A stretch of 64,000 nt of DNA from Ensifer adhaerens (lineage in GTDB: Bacteria > Pseudomonadota > Alphaproteobacteria > Rhizobiales > Rhizobiaceae): contig NZ_CP118610.1 in the NCBI RefSeq assembly GCF_028993555.1, positions 4,029,001 to 4,093,000 of the forward strand, given 5' to 3'. The translations under genes and the position numbers were made by a program. The notes beneath the pieces were generated by a model. That model searched no databases. It was not told the origin of the DNA and worked only from the letters and a program-made list of their open reading frames with translations. This document shows, piece after piece, positions 1 through 10,409 of this stretch. Each line of letters opens with the position of its first letter. Position 1 is the first letter of the stretch.

Positions 1-126
1 TTCGGCTGGGTGGTTATGGCCACCAAGGCCCGCACGTTCCTGAAGAGCCGCCGCGCCGTACGCATCGCCAACCGGACGAGTGCGGCGACGATCGCTGGTG
101 CCGCCGTGGCGATCGCCACGCGGTAG
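1..126 (+). CDS. LysE/RhtB-family exporter, C-terminal end (5' truncated)
   Basis: The first 41 codons of the window are open and end at TAG 124-126. The tail runs FGWVVMATKARTFL, then a basic SRRAVRIANR stretch, then a small-residue hydrophobic segment (SAATIAGAAVAIATR). This is the usual end of LysE/RhtB amino-acid exporters, where a basic loop precedes the last transmembrane helix. The gene begins upstream of the window, so length and substrate cannot be judged. It lies 76 bases ahead of recR on the same strand. Confidence 0.6.
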   Translation, partial: FGWVVMATKARTFLKSRRAVRIANRTSAATIAGAAVAIATR

Positions 127-202
127 CGGCCTCTGACGGTATCGTCACAGCGCTCTCTCGAAGACGATTCCGTTTAGGGCCGATATGGGCTAAAAGCGCG
201 GC

Positions 203-808
203 ATGGCAAAACGAGTCACCGGCCCCGAAATCGAAAAACTCATCCAGCTCCTGGCAAAGGTCCCGGGGCTCGGGCCGCGTTCGGCACGCCGCGCCGCCCT
301 CCATCTCGTCAAGAAGAAGGACCAGTTGCTGGGGCCGCTCGCCGATGCGATGGGAGAGGCGCACCGCAAGGTCCGGATCTGCTCCTGCTGCGGCAATGTC
401 GATACGATCGATCCCTGCACCGTATGTTCCGACGAACGTCGCGACCAGTCGGTGATCATCGTCGTTGAGGACGTCTCCGACCTCTGGGCGCTGGAGCGCG
501 CCGGGGCGATGAACGCGGCTTACCATGTGCTCGGCGGCACGCTTTCGCCGCTCGACGGCGTCGGGCCAGATGACCTCAATATCAAGGGGCTCGTGCAGCG
601 TGTCGCCAATGGCGGAGTGCGCGAGTTGATCATCGCCGTCAACGCCACCGTCGAGGGCCAGACCACCGCGCACTACATCACCGACCAGCTCGAGGGCATG
701 GAGGTGAAGATCACCCGGCTTGCCCACGGCGTGCCTGTTGGTGGCGAACTCGACTATCTCGACGAAGGCACGCTGGCTGCCGCACTTCGCGCGCGCACGT
801 CGATCTGA
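203..808 (+). CDS. recR: Recombination mediator RecR
   Basis: RecR works with RecF and RecO to load RecA on gapped DNA in the cytoplasm. The 201-residue length is typical. An N-terminal helix-hairpin-helix ([19 protein letters not shown], about 17-35) is followed by a four-cysteine zinc finger (Cys60, Cys63, Cys72, Cys75). A Toprim domain follows, starting near VIIVVED and containing the [15 protein letters not shown] stretch. The ATG at 203 has only a weak Shine-Dalgarno. recR often follows dnaX-ybaB; here the immediate neighbour is a LysE-type gene, so dnaX/ybaB may lie further upstream. No key residue is missing. Confidence 0.96.
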   Translation: MAKRVTGPEIEKLIQLLAKVPGLGPRSARRAALHLVKKKDQLLGPLADAMGEAHRKVRICSCCGNVDTIDPCTVCSDERRDQSVIIVVEDVSDLWALERAGAMNAAYHVLGGTLSPLDGVGPDDLNIKGLVQRVANGGVRELIIAVNATVEGQTTAHYITDQLEGMEVKITRLAHGVPVGGELDYLDEGTLAAALRARTSI

Positions 809-851
809 ACCGCATCTTCGAGCGGTGCAATCCAACCGATAGGGAAGCCTT

Positions 852-2090
852 ATGCTGAGACTTCTGGCATTTTCGACCTTGCTGTTCTGCAGTTGGCTGG
901 GATTTGCCCATGCCGCGACCAAGGCGGATGTGGAGGCACAATTCCGCACCTGGCTACAGAACGATCTCTGGCCGGAAGCGCAGAAGGCTGGCATTTCTGC
1001 CGGTTCGTTCAAGGCAGCTTTCGCAGAGGTGAAGCTCAACTGGGACCTGCCGGACCTGGCGCCTCCCGGTTTCCCGAAGCCGAAAGAACAGAAGCAGAGC
1101 CAGGCGGAGTTCTCCTCGCCCGGCAGCTATTTCTCGGAGAAACGCCTTCAGGGGTTGGCGGCGACCGGTCGCAGCCTTGCCTCCACCCATGCGTCGACCC
1201 TGAAGAAGATCGAGCGCACCTATGGCGTTCCCGGTTCGGTTGTCGTGGCGATCTGGGGGCGTGAATCCGGCTTCGGCCGTGCCAAGATCCCCTATCCGGT
1301 CGTTGATGTGCTGGCGACCAAGGCCTTCATGTCGACGCGGCCCGACCTTTTCCGGCGCGAACTGATCGCGGCGTTGCACATTCTCGACAGCGGTGATGTC
1401 GACGAGGCGGCGATGCGCGGCTCCTGGGCCGGCGCCATGGGCCAGCCGCAGTTCATGCCGTCGAGCTTCCTGCAATACGCCGTCGATTTCGACGGTGACG
1501 GTCGCCGCGACATCTGGAATTCGGTGCCGGATAGCCTGGCCTCGATCGCCAACTATCTCGTCAAGAAGGGCTGGCAACGTGGTCGCGACTGGGGCTTCGA
1601 GGTGTCGATCCCCGAAGCGGTCTCCTGCGCCCAGGAAGGGCCGGATCTCGCCCAACCTCTGTCGAGCTGGGCGAACAAGGGCATCACGCGGATTTCCGGC
1701 AAGGCCTTCCCGTCGCACGAACTGTCGGCGTCCTCGATGATGCTGGTGCCGGCCGGCCGGCACGGGCCGGAATTCATCGTCACGCCGAACTTCTATGTGC
1801 TCAAGGAATACAACAACTCTGACCTCTACGCCCTCTTCATCGGCAATCTCGCCGATCGCATTGCCACCGGTGGCGGCGCCTTCCGCGGGAGCTGGGGCGA
1901 TGTCGGCAACATGCTGCGCTCCGATGTTCTTGCCATGCAGAAGGCGCTCGTCGCCAAGGGCTACGATGTCGGCAAGGTCGATGGCCTCCCCGGCTACAAG
2001 ACACGCCGCTCGCTCGGCGACTGGCAGGCAAAGAGTGGCCTTGCCGCGACCTGCTTCCCCGATGCCTCCTTGAAGGCGAAGTTGCGCTAA
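852..2090 (+). CDS. Lytic murein transglycosylase, MltB/SLT_2 family with peptidoglycan-binding domain
   Basis: This 412-residue exported enzyme is predicted to cleave the MurNAc-GlcNAc bond of peptidoglycan, releasing 1,6-anhydro-muropeptides. Residues 1-21 form a signal peptide ending AHA. The SLT_2 domain covers about 25-330 and contains the catalytic-site motif WGRESGFG, with Glu138 as the expected acid. GAMGQPQFMPSSFLQYAVDFDGDG is the family signature. The last 60 residues (LRSDVLAMQKALVAKGYDVG...) match a PG_binding_1 repeat. There is no lipobox, so it is probably soluble in the periplasm. AGGGAA lies 5 bases before the ATG. A strong terminator follows the stop. Confidence 0.93.
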   Translation: MLRLLAFSTLLFCSWLGFAHAATKADVEAQFRTWLQNDLWPEAQKAGISAGSFKAAFAEVKLNWDLPDLAPPGFPKPKEQKQSQAEFSSPGSYFSEKRLQGLAATGRSLASTHASTLKKIERTYGVPGSVVVAIWGRESGFGRAKIPYPVVDVLATKAFMSTRPDLFRRELIAALHILDSGDVDEAAMRGSWAGAMGQPQFMPSSFLQYAVDFDGDGRRDIWNSVPDSLASIANYLVKKGWQRGRDWGFEVSIPEAVSCAQEGPDLAQPLSSWANKGITRISGKAFPSHELSASSMMLVPAGRHGPEFIVTPNFYVLKEYNNSDLYALFIGNLADRIATGGGAFRGSWGDVGNMLRSDVLAMQKALVAKGYDVGKVDGLPGYKTRRSLGDWQAKSGLAATCFPDASLKAKLR

Positions 2091-2140
2091 GAAAAGTTCC
2101 TGCCAAAGGCATCCGGGGTCCAGCGCTGGACCGCAAAACG

Positions 2141-2170
2141 AAAGAGGCCCTGCAATGCAGGGCCTCTTTT
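2141..2170. terminator. Bidirectional intrinsic terminator
   Basis: A perfect 13-bp stem (2141-2153 with 2157-2170, AAAGAGGCCCTGC) closes a 3-base loop and is flanked by A and T tracts on the two sides. It lies between the convergent transglycosylase and MFS genes and can serve both. Confidence 0.88.
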
Positions 2171-2209
2171 CCGTTGTCGCGGTTGGTTTGGGCGGCCCTG
2201 ACCACGGCA

Positions 2210-3844
2210 CTAGTGCATGTCCACGTTCACCTGGCGCTTGTAGCGCTCGTAGTGCGTCGGCACGATCGTCTGGCGTTCGATCATGCGGTGCACGCGCGGT
2301 GGCGCTGCACCGCTGTGCAGCGCCGTGAGCTTGTCGCCGACGGCGGCGTCGGCCTGGGTGCGGCGCTGGTTGTGGCGCACATACTCGACCCAGGTCGGCA
2401 CGTGGTAGGTCTCGGTCCAGGTCGTCGGGTTCTCGAGATCGCGCATCAGTGCCCAGTGTCCGGCGCCGTCGCGGATGCGGATGCGCCGACGCTCTGCCAT
2501 GGTCGTCAGGAACTCGGGGATATCGTCGTCGGCGATCTCGTAGTCGATCATGATGACGATCGGCCCGCTGCGGGGCTTCAGATCCAGTTCGAGCGGCGGT
2601 TCGTTGAAGCGGTTGAGCGGATCGAGATTGAGCGAGGTGAATTCCGGCAAGGGCAGCCGGAAGCCGACCACGACGCCGGCGAACATCAGCAGACAGGAGC
2701 CCATCAGCGCATTGGCCGCGCCATATTGTTCTGCCGCCGTACCCCAGAGCCAGCTGCCGCCGGCAATGCCGCCGAAGGTCATCGTCTGGTAGAGCGACAA
2801 TGCCCGGCCAACGACCCAGCGCGGCGTCGAAAGCTGCACGGTCGTGTTGAAGAGCGACAGCGCCAGCACCCAGCAGGCGCCGGAGACAAGCAGCGCCAGA
2901 CAGCTCAAGACGGCATAGGGGCTGAAGGCGGTAATCGCGGCGCTTGCGGCAAAACCGGTGAAGGCGATGCGCACGATCGCCTCGCTCGAAAGTTTCTCTC
3001 GAAGTCGCGCACTGAGCAGCGCCCCGCCGATCGCGCCGAGGCCGAAGGCGCCGAGCATCAGGCCGTAGGTAAGCGGCCCGCCCTGGACGAGGTCGCGGGC
3101 GACGAGCGGCAGCAGCGCGAGGATCGCACTGGCCGAAAGGCCAAAGAGGAAGCCGCGCAACAGCACCTTGCCGATGTTCGGCGACATCGCGACATAGCGC
3201 AGGCCCGCTGAGATGGCGCGGCCCAGCGTCTCGCGCGGCAGGGTGTTCGTCGGCACGTCCCGCCGCCAGCGCACCAGTGCGAATAGGATCGCGAAATAGC
3301 TGAGCGTGTTGGCGAAGAAGGCAGCCGCAGCACCGGCCGCGGCAACGATCGCGCCGCCGATCGCGGGACCGACGCTGCGGGTGATGTTAAAGCCCATGCT
3401 GTTGAGCGCCACTGCCGCCGGCAGGTCGTCACGCGGGACCATGTCGCCGACCGAGGCCTGCCAGGACGGGTTGTTGAGTGCCGTGCCGCAGCCAATGAGG
3501 AAGGTGAAGAGCAGAAGCAGCCAGGGCGTGATCAGCCCGACATAGGCGCAGATTGTCAGAAGTGCCGAGACGAACAGCATGAAACACTGCGCCACCAGCA
3601 TGATCCGCCGCCGATCGAAATTGTCGGCAAGCGCACCGGAGACCAGCGAGAACAGCATGATCGGCAGCGAGGTCGATGCCTGCACCAGCGCCACCATGTT
3701 CGCCGAAGAGGAGATCGAGGTCATCAGCCAGGCGGCGCCGACCGATTGGATGAGGCCGCCGAAGTTGGAGGCGAGGCTCGCGATCCAGATCGTGCGGAAA
3801 ATGTCGTGCTTGAAGGGGGCAAGCGGCGAAATACGGGTGGGCAC
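2210..3844 (-). CDS. MFS transporter, MFS_3 (EntS-like) family
   Basis: The protein has twelve predicted hydrophobic segments and is a major facilitator exporter of the EntS/MFS_3 type. It opens with TRISPLAPFKHDIFRTIWIASL, the family's usual start. ALADNFDRRRIML is the loop 2-3 motif, and the N-half has the RSVGPAIGGAIVAAAG antiporter-like segment. A soluble tail of about 120 residues follows TM12, beginning IVIMIDYEIADDD, as often seen in rhizobial members. The open frame extends upstream to 3997, but I chose GTG at 3844 (544 residues). That GTG follows a purine-rich AAGAGAGAAGA and gives the family N-terminus; the extension is basic and not membrane-like. The substrate is unknown. Confidence 0.88.
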   Translation of the reverse strand: MPTRISPLAPFKHDIFRTIWIASLASNFGGLIQSVGAAWLMTSISSSANMVALVQASTSLPIMLFSLVSGALADNFDRRRIMLVAQCFMLFVSALLTICAYVGLITPWLLLLFTFLIGCGTALNNPSWQASVGDMVPRDDLPAAVALNSMGFNITRSVGPAIGGAIVAAAGAAAAFFANTLSYFAILFALVRWRRDVPTNTLPRETLGRAISAGLRYVAMSPNIGKVLLRGFLFGLSASAILALLPLVARDLVQGGPLTYGLMLGAFGLGAIGGALLSARLREKLSSEAIVRIAFTGFAASAAITAFSPYAVLSCLALLVSGACWVLALSLFNTTVQLSTPRWVVGRALSLYQTMTFGGIAGGSWLWGTAAEQYGAANALMGSCLLMFAGVVVGFRLPLPEFTSLNLDPLNRFNEPPLELDLKPRSGPIVIMIDYEIADDDIPEFLTTMAERRRIRIRDGAGHWALMRDLENPTTWTETYHVPTWVEYVRHNQRRTQADAAVGDKLTALHSGAAPPRVHRMIERQTIVPTHYERYKRQVNVDMH

Positions 3845-4000
3845 CTCGTCTTCTCTCTTCGTTGTTGATTGTCGTCTCGAAGCGGTTCGCTTCCTCTTAT
3901 AGGCCTGACAACGCGAAGTGCCACCCGCTGAAACTGACCTTGTTGCGATGGGGGTCGGGCGGCAGGAGGCTCGCGGCATTTGCCGAAGGTGGCCCAACGC

Positions 4001-4029
4001 CTTGCAATTTGCGGCGATGGGGCGTATAT
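4001..4029 (+). promoter_or_regulatory. Probable sigma-70 promoter of the rimP-nusA-infB operon
   Basis: CTTGCA at 4001-4006 and GTATAT at 4024-4029 are separated by exactly 17 bases, close to the rhizobial CTTGAC-N17-CTATAT form. The start point would be near 4036, giving a leader of about 80 bases before rimP. Confidence 0.6.
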
Positions 4030-4056
4030 GAGCCTCAAATTCTTGATCGGTAGATG

Positions 4057-4089
4057 AAGAGTGGGCCCGTCAGGACCCGCTCTTTTTTA
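4057..4089 (+). terminator. Terminator-like hairpin inside the rimP leader (possible attenuator)
   Basis: An 8-bp stem (AGAGTGGG pairing with CCCGCTCT, one G-U) with a loop of about 10 bases is followed by six T. It lies downstream of the predicted promoter and only about 15 bases before the rimP ribosome binding site. The MFS gene upstream points away, so this cannot be the end of that gene. I infer attenuation of the operon, possibly through NusA, but have no direct proof. Confidence 0.6.
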
Positions 4090-4117
4090 TTAGCCGGTCC
4101 GATGAGGAGATGATCGT

Positions 4118-4738
4118 TTGTCCGATACGACAACGGCTGAAAATGCAAATGAACCGCGCCTGATCACCGAAACCGGTCTCGACCAGCGCATCGCCGACAT
4201 CATCGAGCCGGTTATCGTGCCGATGGGCTATCGCCTGGTGCGCGTGCGCATGTCTGGCCAGAACGGCCTGACGCTGCAGATCATGGCCGAGCGCAACGAT
4301 GGCACCATGACCGTCGAGGACTGCGAAGAGATCTCCAAGGCCATTTCGCCGGTGCTCGATGTGGAAGATCCGATCGACAAGGCGTATCATCTCGAAGTGT
4401 CGTCGGCCGGCATCGACCGCCCGATGGTGCGCAAGTCCGATTTCTTCCGCTGGCAGGGTCATCTGCTGAAATGCGAGACGTCGGTCCTGGTCGATGGCCG
4501 CAAGCGGTTCCGCGGCAAGATCGTTTCTGTCGATGACGATGGTTTCCGGCTTGAGCGCGACCAGCCTGCCTATGGCGAGGAACCTGTTGTCGTGATCCCG
4601 TTCACCACGCTTTCCGAAGCGCGGCTGATCCTGACCGACGATCTGATCCGTGACGCGCTGACGGCCGACAAGAAGGCCAAGGCTGAGCGTGCAGCGAACG
4701 AGAATTTCGAAGACGAAGATTCACCTATTGAGGAATAA
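4118..4738 (+). CDS. rimP: Ribosome maturation factor RimP
   Basis: RimP assists late assembly of the 30S subunit. The 206-residue product has the N-terminal alpha/beta domain ([24 protein letters not shown], then [23 protein letters not shown]). [20 protein letters not shown] is the family signature, and the C-terminal SH3-like domain begins at [10 protein letters not shown] place the start at TTG 4118 because GAGGAGA lies exactly 7 bases upstream and no better ATG is available. The acidic tail is usual in rhizobia. It is the first gene of rimP-nusA-ylxR-infB and is preceded by a promoter and an attenuator-like hairpin. Confidence 0.96.
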   Translation: MSDTTTAENANEPRLITETGLDQRIADIIEPVIVPMGYRLVRVRMSGQNGLTLQIMAERNDGTMTVEDCEEISKAISPVLDVEDPIDKAYHLEVSSAGIDRPMVRKSDFFRWQGHLLKCETSVLVDGRKRFRGKIVSVDDDGFRLERDQPAYGEEPVVVIPFTTLSEARLILTDDLIRDALTADKKAKAERAANENFEDEDSPIEE

Positions 4739-4783
4739 GTCGGGCGGAGCGTGAAGCCCCCTGCAACCCAACGGAGACAAGAC

Positions 4784-6403
4784 ATGGCAGTCAGTGCTAA
4801 CCGGCTCGAGCTTCTGCAGATCGCGGATGCCGTTGCGCGTGAAAAGGTGATCGACCGCGAGATCGTTCTGGCCGCAATGGCCGATGCGATCCAGAAGGCC
4901 GCCCGCTCGCGCTATGGGTCGGAATCGAACATCCGCGCCGACATCAACTCGAAGACCGGTGAAATCCGCCTGCAGCGTCTTCTTGAAGTGGTCGAGAAGG
5001 CTGACGACTACTCCACGCAGATCCCGCTCGAGCTTGCTCGCGATCGCAATCCGGACGCCAAGCTCGGCGATTTCATCGCCGACCCGCTGCCGCCGATGGA
5101 TTTCGGCCGCATCGCCGCTCAATCGGCCAAGCAGGTCATCGTGCAGAAGGTTCGCGAAGCCGAGCGTGATCGCCAGTTCGACGAATTCAAGGATCGCGTC
5201 GGAGAGATCGTCAACGGCACGGTCAAGCGCGTCGAATACGGCAACGTCATCGTCGACCTCGGCCGTGGCGAAGGCATCATCCGCCGCGACGAGATGATCC
5301 CGCGCGAAAACATGCGCTACGGCGACCGCGTCCGCGCCTTCGTCTACGACGTGCGCCGCGAACAGCGTGGCCCGCAGATCTTCCTGTCGCGTACCCATCC
5401 GCAGTTCATGGTGAAGCTCTTCACCATGGAAGTACCGGAAATCTACGACGGCATCATCCAGATCAAGTCGGTTGCCCGTGACCCGGGTTCGCGCGCCAAG
5501 ATCGCTGTTGTCTCGAACGACTCGTCGATCGACCCGGTCGGCGCCTGCGTCGGTATGCGCGGTTCGCGCGTTCAGGCCGTCGTCGGCGAACTGCAGGGCG
5601 AAAAGATCGACATCATTCCGTGGTCACAGGATCCGGCATCGTTCATCGTCAACGCGCTGCAGCCGGCGGAAGTGGCCAAGGTCGTTCTCGACGAAGATGC
5701 GGAGCGCATCGAAGTGGTCGTTCCGGACGAGCAGCTTTCGCTCGCCATCGGCCGCCGCGGCCAGAACGTTCGTCTCGCTTCGCAGCTGACCGGTTGGGAT
5801 ATCGACATCCTCACCGAGCAGGAAGAGAGCGAGCGTCGTCAGAAGGAATTCACCGAGCGCACCAACCTGTTCATGGACGCGCTCGATGTCGACGAGATGG
5901 TCGGCCAGGTTCTGGCATCCGAAGGCTTTGCCGCCGTCGAGGAGCTTGCCTATGTCGATCTCGACGAAATCGCATCGATCGACGGCTTCGACGAGGAGAC
6001 CGCGACCGAAATCCAGACCCGTGCGCGCGAGTTCCTCGACAAGCTCGAGGCGGAAATGGACGCCAAGCGCAAGGAACTCGGCGTTGCCGACGAACTGCGC
6101 TCGATCGAAGGCCTGACCAGCCAGATGCTCGTCGCACTCGGCGAAGAAGGCATCAAGACGATCGAGGACTTTGCCGGCTGCGCCGCTGACGACCTCGTCG
6201 GCTGGAGCGAACGCAAGGACGGCGAAACCAAGCGCTTCGAGGGCACCTTCTCGAAGTTCGACGTTTCGCGCGCCGAAGCCGAAACCATGATCGTTCAGGC
6301 CCGCCTCGCGGCCGGCTGGATCACGGAAGAGGATCTGGCAAGCGATGAGGCCGACGGCGAAGAGCCGATCGACGTTGCCGAAGGCGCCGAGCAGGACGCT
6401 TAA
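4784..6403 (+). CDS. nusA: Transcription termination/antitermination factor NusA
   Basis: NusA binds RNA polymerase and RNA to control pausing, termination and antitermination. The 539-residue protein shows the N-terminal RNAP-binding domain ([17 protein letters not shown], 1-130) and an S1 domain near [22 protein letters not shown]1 ([21 protein letters not shown]) and KH2 ([20 protein letters not shown]) follow. The C-terminal region carries helix-hairpin-helix-like repeats and an acidic tail. The frame is open from 4751, but ATG 4784 has GGAG 7 bases upstream and gives the canonical N-terminus. It begins 45 bases after rimP, in the same operon. Confidence 0.97.
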   Translation: MAVSANRLELLQIADAVAREKVIDREIVLAAMADAIQKAARSRYGSESNIRADINSKTGEIRLQRLLEVVEKADDYSTQIPLELARDRNPDAKLGDFIADPLPPMDFGRIAAQSAKQVIVQKVREAERDRQFDEFKDRVGEIVNGTVKRVEYGNVIVDLGRGEGIIRRDEMIPRENMRYGDRVRAFVYDVRREQRGPQIFLSRTHPQFMVKLFTMEVPEIYDGIIQIKSVARDPGSRAKIAVVSNDSSIDPVGACVGMRGSRVQAVVGELQGEKIDIIPWSQDPASFIVNALQPAEVAKVVLDEDAERIEVVVPDEQLSLAIGRRGQNVRLASQLTGWDIDILTEQEESERRQKEFTERTNLFMDALDVDEMVGQVLASEGFAAVEELAYVDLDEIASIDGFDEETATEIQTRAREFLDKLEAEMDAKRKELGVADELRSIEGLTSQMLVALGEEGIKTIEDFAGCAADDLVGWSERKDGETKRFEGTFSKFDVSRAEAETMIVQARLAAGWITEEDLASDEADGEEPIDVAEGAEQDA

Positions 6404-6408
6404 GGACA

Positions 6409-7116
6409 ATGACCGCCTCTGATGATGCCGACAGCCTGCCTTCGGAGACCCTGCCCTTGGATGCAGGCCCGAAGGATCGGAGCGGCAGCACGCGGACCTG
6501 CATCGTCACCCGCGAAAGCGGTTCGCCCGACGAGTTGATCCGCTTCGTTGCCGGGCCCGACGGCCGCGTCGTTCCCGATCTGAAGCGTCAGCTTCCGGGG
6601 CGCGGCTGCTGGGTGAAGGCCGAGCGTGTGCTTATCGAAAAGGCGGTGGCGAAGAAGTTCTTCGCCCGCGCCCTCAAGGCGGACGTCAAGGCCGACGCGA
6701 CGCTCGCCGACGACGTTGACCGGCTGCTCTGCGAGCAGTTGGCCGGCATGATGAACATGGCGCGCAAGGCGGCCCAGTTCATCTCCGGTGCGACGAAGAC
6801 GGAGCAGGCCGTACGCGGTCTTGCAGCGCTTGCCGTGTTCCATGCGGCCGATGCTGCAGCCGACGGCGTGCGCAAGATAGACCAGGCCCGCAAGGCGATG
6901 AGCTTCGTGGCCGACGACGAAATGGAAATACCTTCGTTCCGTCCCTTCACCGGGGCGGAAATGGAGGGCCTTTTAGGAAGTAATGCTTTTATCCATGCCG
7001 CAGCGCTTGCAGGGCAGGCGGGTGAGGGTGTAGTGAAGCGCGCAATCATGCTCGAAAAGTACCGAGGATCCGTCCCGGTCCGGGCCGACGGCGGCGCTGG
7101 CAAGCCACAGCAATGA
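6409..7116 (+). CDS. YlxR/DUF448 RNA-binding protein with L7Ae-like C-terminus
   Basis: A 235-residue protein 5 bases after nusA, in the usual nusA-ylxR-infB order. The N-terminal part has the YlxR fold (TRTCIVTRESGSPDELIRF, then a GRGCWVKAER loop). The middle, from LAGMMNMARKAAQFISGATK, resembles the L7Ae/YlxQ RNA-binding domain. The two modules, often separate genes in Firmicutes, are fused here as in many Alphaproteobacteria. A role linked to the translation machinery is inferred from domains and context; the exact function is not established. Confidence 0.9.
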   Translation: MTASDDADSLPSETLPLDAGPKDRSGSTRTCIVTRESGSPDELIRFVAGPDGRVVPDLKRQLPGRGCWVKAERVLIEKAVAKKFFARALKADVKADATLADDVDRLLCEQLAGMMNMARKAAQFISGATKTEQAVRGLAALAVFHAADAAADGVRKIDQARKAMSFVADDEMEIPSFRPFTGAEMEGLLGSNAFIHAAALAGQAGEGVVKRAIMLEKYRGSVPVRADGGAGKPQQ

Positions 7117-7221
7117 CCCGCGTCACCGGCACAGTCCGGCATCGCGTACATTGTTTGAGACAAATTGGAAGACAGGGTCAGGTGATACGCATCCGGCCCT
7201 GATCGCTAGGAACGGAACGGA

Positions 7222-9921
7222 ATGACCGACAACAACGACGACAAGACAGGCAGCGCAGCAGGCAAGAAGACGCTGACCCTGAAGCCCCACGGGGTTTCGC
7301 AGGGGACCGTGCGTCAGGACATGGGCCGTGGCCGCACCAAGGCGGTCGTGGTCGAAACCAAGAAACGCCCCTTCCATCGCCCCAAGGACGAGCGTCCGAT
7401 CACGCCGGTTGCCGCGGCTCCCGCCGCCCGCCCGGTCGAGCAGCGCCCGGCTCAGCCGCAGCCTTCCGGCCGCGCGGCCCCGCAGTCGCAGCAGCACTCG
7501 ACCCGCCAGGAAGCCAACCAGGCCAACCGTCCGCGTGTCGGTGTCGTTCTGAACCAGCTTTCCGCCGGTGAGATCGATGCGCGCCGCCGTGCTCTGGCCG
7601 AAGCGCAGATCCGGGATGCCGAAGAAGCGGTCATCCGCGCCGAGAACGAAGCACGCCGCAAGCGCGAGGAAGAAGCCCGTCTCCAGCAGGAGAAGGAAGA
7701 AGCCGCACGCCGTGCCGCCGAAGAAGCAGCCCGCGCGGCTGTCGAGCCCGAAGTCAAGGTCGAAGAAGTTGTCGAAGAGCGCCCCGTGGCTGCTCGCGCC
7801 CCTGCTTCCCCCGAGCGTCGCGCCGACAATCGCCCGCAGGCCCCGCGGCCTGCCGCCCCGGCAGCTGGACTTCCGACCCCCGCTCCGGCCGGCGCTCTGC
7901 GCGGCCGCAAGGTCGACAATGAAAAGGATGACGATCGTGGTCCGCGTCCCGGCGCAGGTCCGGCGCGTGGCAAGGTCGTGCGTCCCGAGCCCGCCAAGGT
8001 TCCAGCCCGCCCGAAGGCTGACGACGGTCGCCGCCAGGGCAAGCTGACGCTGACCGCTGCCGTCGACGAGGATGGCGGCCAGCGCAACCGCTCGCTGTCG
8101 GCCATGCGTCGCCGCCAGGAGAAGTTCAAGCGCAGCCAGATGCAGGAAACCCGCGAGAAGATCTCGCGCGAAGTCATCCTGCCTGAGACCATCACCATTC
8201 AGGAACTGTCTCAGCGCATGTCCGAGCGCGCCGTCGACGTCATCAAGTACCTGATGAAGGAAGGCCAGATGATGAAGCCGGGCGATCTGATCGACGCCGA
8301 CATGGCTGAACTCATCGCCGGCGAATTCGGCCACACGGTCAAGCGCGTTTCGGAATCCGACGTCGAAGAGGGCATCTTCAACGTCACCGATTCCGACGAG
8401 GAACTGCTGCCGCGTCCGCCGATCGTCACGATCATGGGTCACGTCGACCACGGCAAGACGTCGCTGCTCGATGCGATCCGCCACGCCAACGTGGTGGCCG
8501 GCGAAGCCGGTGGCATCACCCAGCACATCGGCGCCTATCAGGTCGAGCAGAACGGCAACAAGATCACCTTCATCGACACCCCCGGCCACGCGGCGTTCAC
8601 CGCCATGCGTGCCCGCGGCGCCCAGGCGACCGACATCGCGATCCTGGTGGTTGCGGCCGACGACAGCGTGATGCCGCAGACGATTGAGTCGATCAACCAC
8701 GCCAAGGCGGCCGGTGTTCCGATCATCGTGGCGATCAACAAGGTCGACAAGCCGACGGCGAACCCGCAGAAGGTTCGCACCGAGCTGCTGCAGCACGAAG
8801 TCTTCGTCGAATCCATGGGTGGTGAAGTTCTCGACGTGGAAGTGTCGGCGAAGAACGGCACCAATCTCGACAAGCTGCTGGAAGCGATCCTGCTGCAGTC
8901 CGAAATCCTCGACCTGCGCGCCAATCCGAACCGGACGGCCGAAGGTACGGTGGTCGAAGCCGAGCTTGACCGTGGTCGCGGTGCGGTTGCGACCGTCCTC
9001 GTCCAGAAGGGCACGCTGCGTCCGGGCCAGATCATCGTCGCCGGTGATCAGTGGGGCCGTGTGCGCGCGCTCGTCAACGACAAGGGTGAACACGTCAAGG
9101 AAGCTGGCCCGTCGATGCCGGTCGAGGTTCTCGGCCTTTCGGGAACGCCGGCAGCTGGTGACAAGTTCGCCGTCGTCGAGAACGAGAGCCGTGCCCGCGA
9201 GATCTCCGAGTACCGCCAGCGTCTCGCCCGCGAGAAGCAGGTTGCCCGTCAGTCCGGCTCGCGCGGCTCGCTCGAGCAGATGATGACCCAGCTCCAGACC
9301 TCCGGTCTCAAGGAGTTCCCGCTGGTCATCAAGGGCGACGTGCAGGGTTCGATCGAAGCGATCGCCGGTGCTCTCGACAAGCTCGGAACCGACGAAGTGC
9401 GTGCACGCATTGTGCATTCGGGTGCCGGCGGTATCACCGAGTCCGACATCTCGCTCGCCGAGGCGTCGAACGCCGCGATCATCGGCTTCAACGTCCGCGC
9501 CAATTCGCAGGCCCGTTCGGCGGCCGAGCGTGCCGGCATCGAGATCCGCTACTACAACATCATCTACGATCTGGTGGATGACGTGAAGGCGGCGATGTCG
9601 GGCCTGCTCTCGCCGGAGCGTCGCGAAACCTTCCTCGGCAACGCCGAGATCCTGGAGGTGTTCAACATCACCAAGGTGGGCAAGGTTGCGGGTTGCCGCG
9701 TCACCGAAGGCAAGGTCGAGCGTGGCGTCGGCGTCCGTCTGGTTCGCGACAACGTCGTTATCCACGAAGGCAAGCTCAAGACCCTCAAGCGCTTCAAGGA
9801 CGAAGTCTCGGAAGTCAACGTCGGTCAGGAATGCGGCATGGCCTTCGAGAACTACGAAGACATCCGCGCCGGCGACACGATCGAGTGCTTCCGCGTCGAG
9901 CACATCACGCGGACGCTTTAA
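7222..9921 (+). CDS. infB: Translation initiation factor IF-2
   Basis: IF-2 is the GTPase that positions initiator tRNA on the 30S subunit and promotes subunit joining. The 899-residue protein starts with a long low-complexity region (about 1-300) rich in Ala, Arg, Pro and Glu, including a charged helix of [16 protein letters not shown] type. The IF2_N domain follows ([20 protein letters not shown]). The G domain carries G1 GHVDHGKT (from Gly406), G3 DTPGHAAF and G4 NKVDKP. C-terminal domains 2-4 end in a typical [10 protein letters not shown]. The ATG at 7222 follows a GGAACGGA stretch. A terminator follows the stop. Confidence 0.97.
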   Translation: MTDNNDDKTGSAAGKKTLTLKPHGVSQGTVRQDMGRGRTKAVVVETKKRPFHRPKDERPITPVAAAPAARPVEQRPAQPQPSGRAAPQSQQHSTRQEANQANRPRVGVVLNQLSAGEIDARRRALAEAQIRDAEEAVIRAENEARRKREEEARLQQEKEEAARRAAEEAARAAVEPEVKVEEVVEERPVAARAPASPERRADNRPQAPRPAAPAAGLPTPAPAGALRGRKVDNEKDDDRGPRPGAGPARGKVVRPEPAKVPARPKADDGRRQGKLTLTAAVDEDGGQRNRSLSAMRRRQEKFKRSQMQETREKISREVILPETITIQELSQRMSERAVDVIKYLMKEGQMMKPGDLIDADMAELIAGEFGHTVKRVSESDVEEGIFNVTDSDEELLPRPPIVTIMGHVDHGKTSLLDAIRHANVVAGEAGGITQHIGAYQVEQNGNKITFIDTPGHAAFTAMRARGAQATDIAILVVAADDSVMPQTIESINHAKAAGVPIIVAINKVDKPTANPQKVRTELLQHEVFVESMGGEVLDVEVSAKNGTNLDKLLEAILLQSEILDLRANPNRTAEGTVVEAELDRGRGAVATVLVQKGTLRPGQIIVAGDQWGRVRALVNDKGEHVKEAGPSMPVEVLGLSGTPAAGDKFAVVENESRAREISEYRQRLAREKQVARQSGSRGSLEQMMTQLQTSGLKEFPLVIKGDVQGSIEAIAGALDKLGTDEVRARIVHSGAGGITESDISLAEASNAAIIGFNVRANSQARSAAERAGIEIRYYNIIYDLVDDVKAAMSGLLSPERRETFLGNAEILEVFNITKVGKVAGCRVTEGKVERGVGVRLVRDNVVIHEGKLKTLKRFKDEVSEVNVGQECGMAFENYEDIRAGDTIECFRVEHITRTL

Positions 9922-9941
9922 GCTCCGTCCGATTAGAGATC

Positions 9942-9981
9942 ATGCGGGCGCCGGGTTATCCTTCGGCGCTCGCATTTTTTT
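9942..9981 (+). terminator. Intrinsic terminator between infB and rbfA
   Basis: A 12-bp stem (9942-9953 with 9964-9975, one G-T wobble), a 10-base loop and seven T immediately before rbfA. It probably lowers rbfA-truB expression relative to infB. Confidence 0.75.
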
Positions 9982-9993
9982 GAGGTACCGTCC

Positions 9994-10401
9994 ATGAGCA
10001 AAGCCACATCCTCTGCCCCCTCCCAACGCATGCTGCGCGTCGGTGAACAGGTGCGTGCCGCCATTACCCAGGTTCTGCAGCGTGGCGAAGTCCGCGATCC
10101 GGTGATCGAGAAGACCGTCATCGCGATCTCGGAAGTGCGCATGTCGCCTGACCTCAAGATCGCCACCGCCTACGTGACCCCGCTCGGCGTGCCCAATCAT
10201 GCCGAGGTCATCGAGGCGTTGAACCGCAATGCCAAGTACCTGCGCGGCCGCCTTGGCCCGCACCTCAGGCAGATGAAGTACATGCCCGAGGTTCGTTTCC
10301 GTGATGATACGAGCTTCGACAACTACAAGAAGATCGATGAGTTGCTGCGCTCTCCGGAAGTCAGCCGCGACCTCGACCAGACCAGCGAAGACGAAGAATA
10401 G
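9994..10401 (+). CDS. rbfA: 30S ribosome-binding factor RbfA
   Basis: RbfA is a small KH-fold factor that matures the 5' end of 16S rRNA in the 30S subunit and is tied to cold adaptation in E. coli. The 135-residue product has [21 protein letters not shown] at its N-terminus and [18 protein letters not shown] in the core. It ends with the [21 protein letters not shown] segment and an acidic tail. GAGG sits 8 bases before the ATG. It follows infB after a terminator and lies 8 bases before truB. Confidence 0.96.
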   Translation: MSKATSSAPSQRMLRVGEQVRAAITQVLQRGEVRDPVIEKTVIAISEVRMSPDLKIATAYVTPLGVPNHAEVIEALNRNAKYLRGRLGPHLRQMKYMPEVRFRDDTSFDNYKKIDELLRSPEVSRDLDQTSEDEE

Positions 10402-10409
10402 TAGATTTC

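Noticed and set aside
7123..9903. Open frame of 926 codons antisense to infB
   Set aside because: It mirrors infB in a GC-rich gene with biased third positions. It has no start signal or recognisable domain and reads as His/Arg/Asp-rich nonsense.
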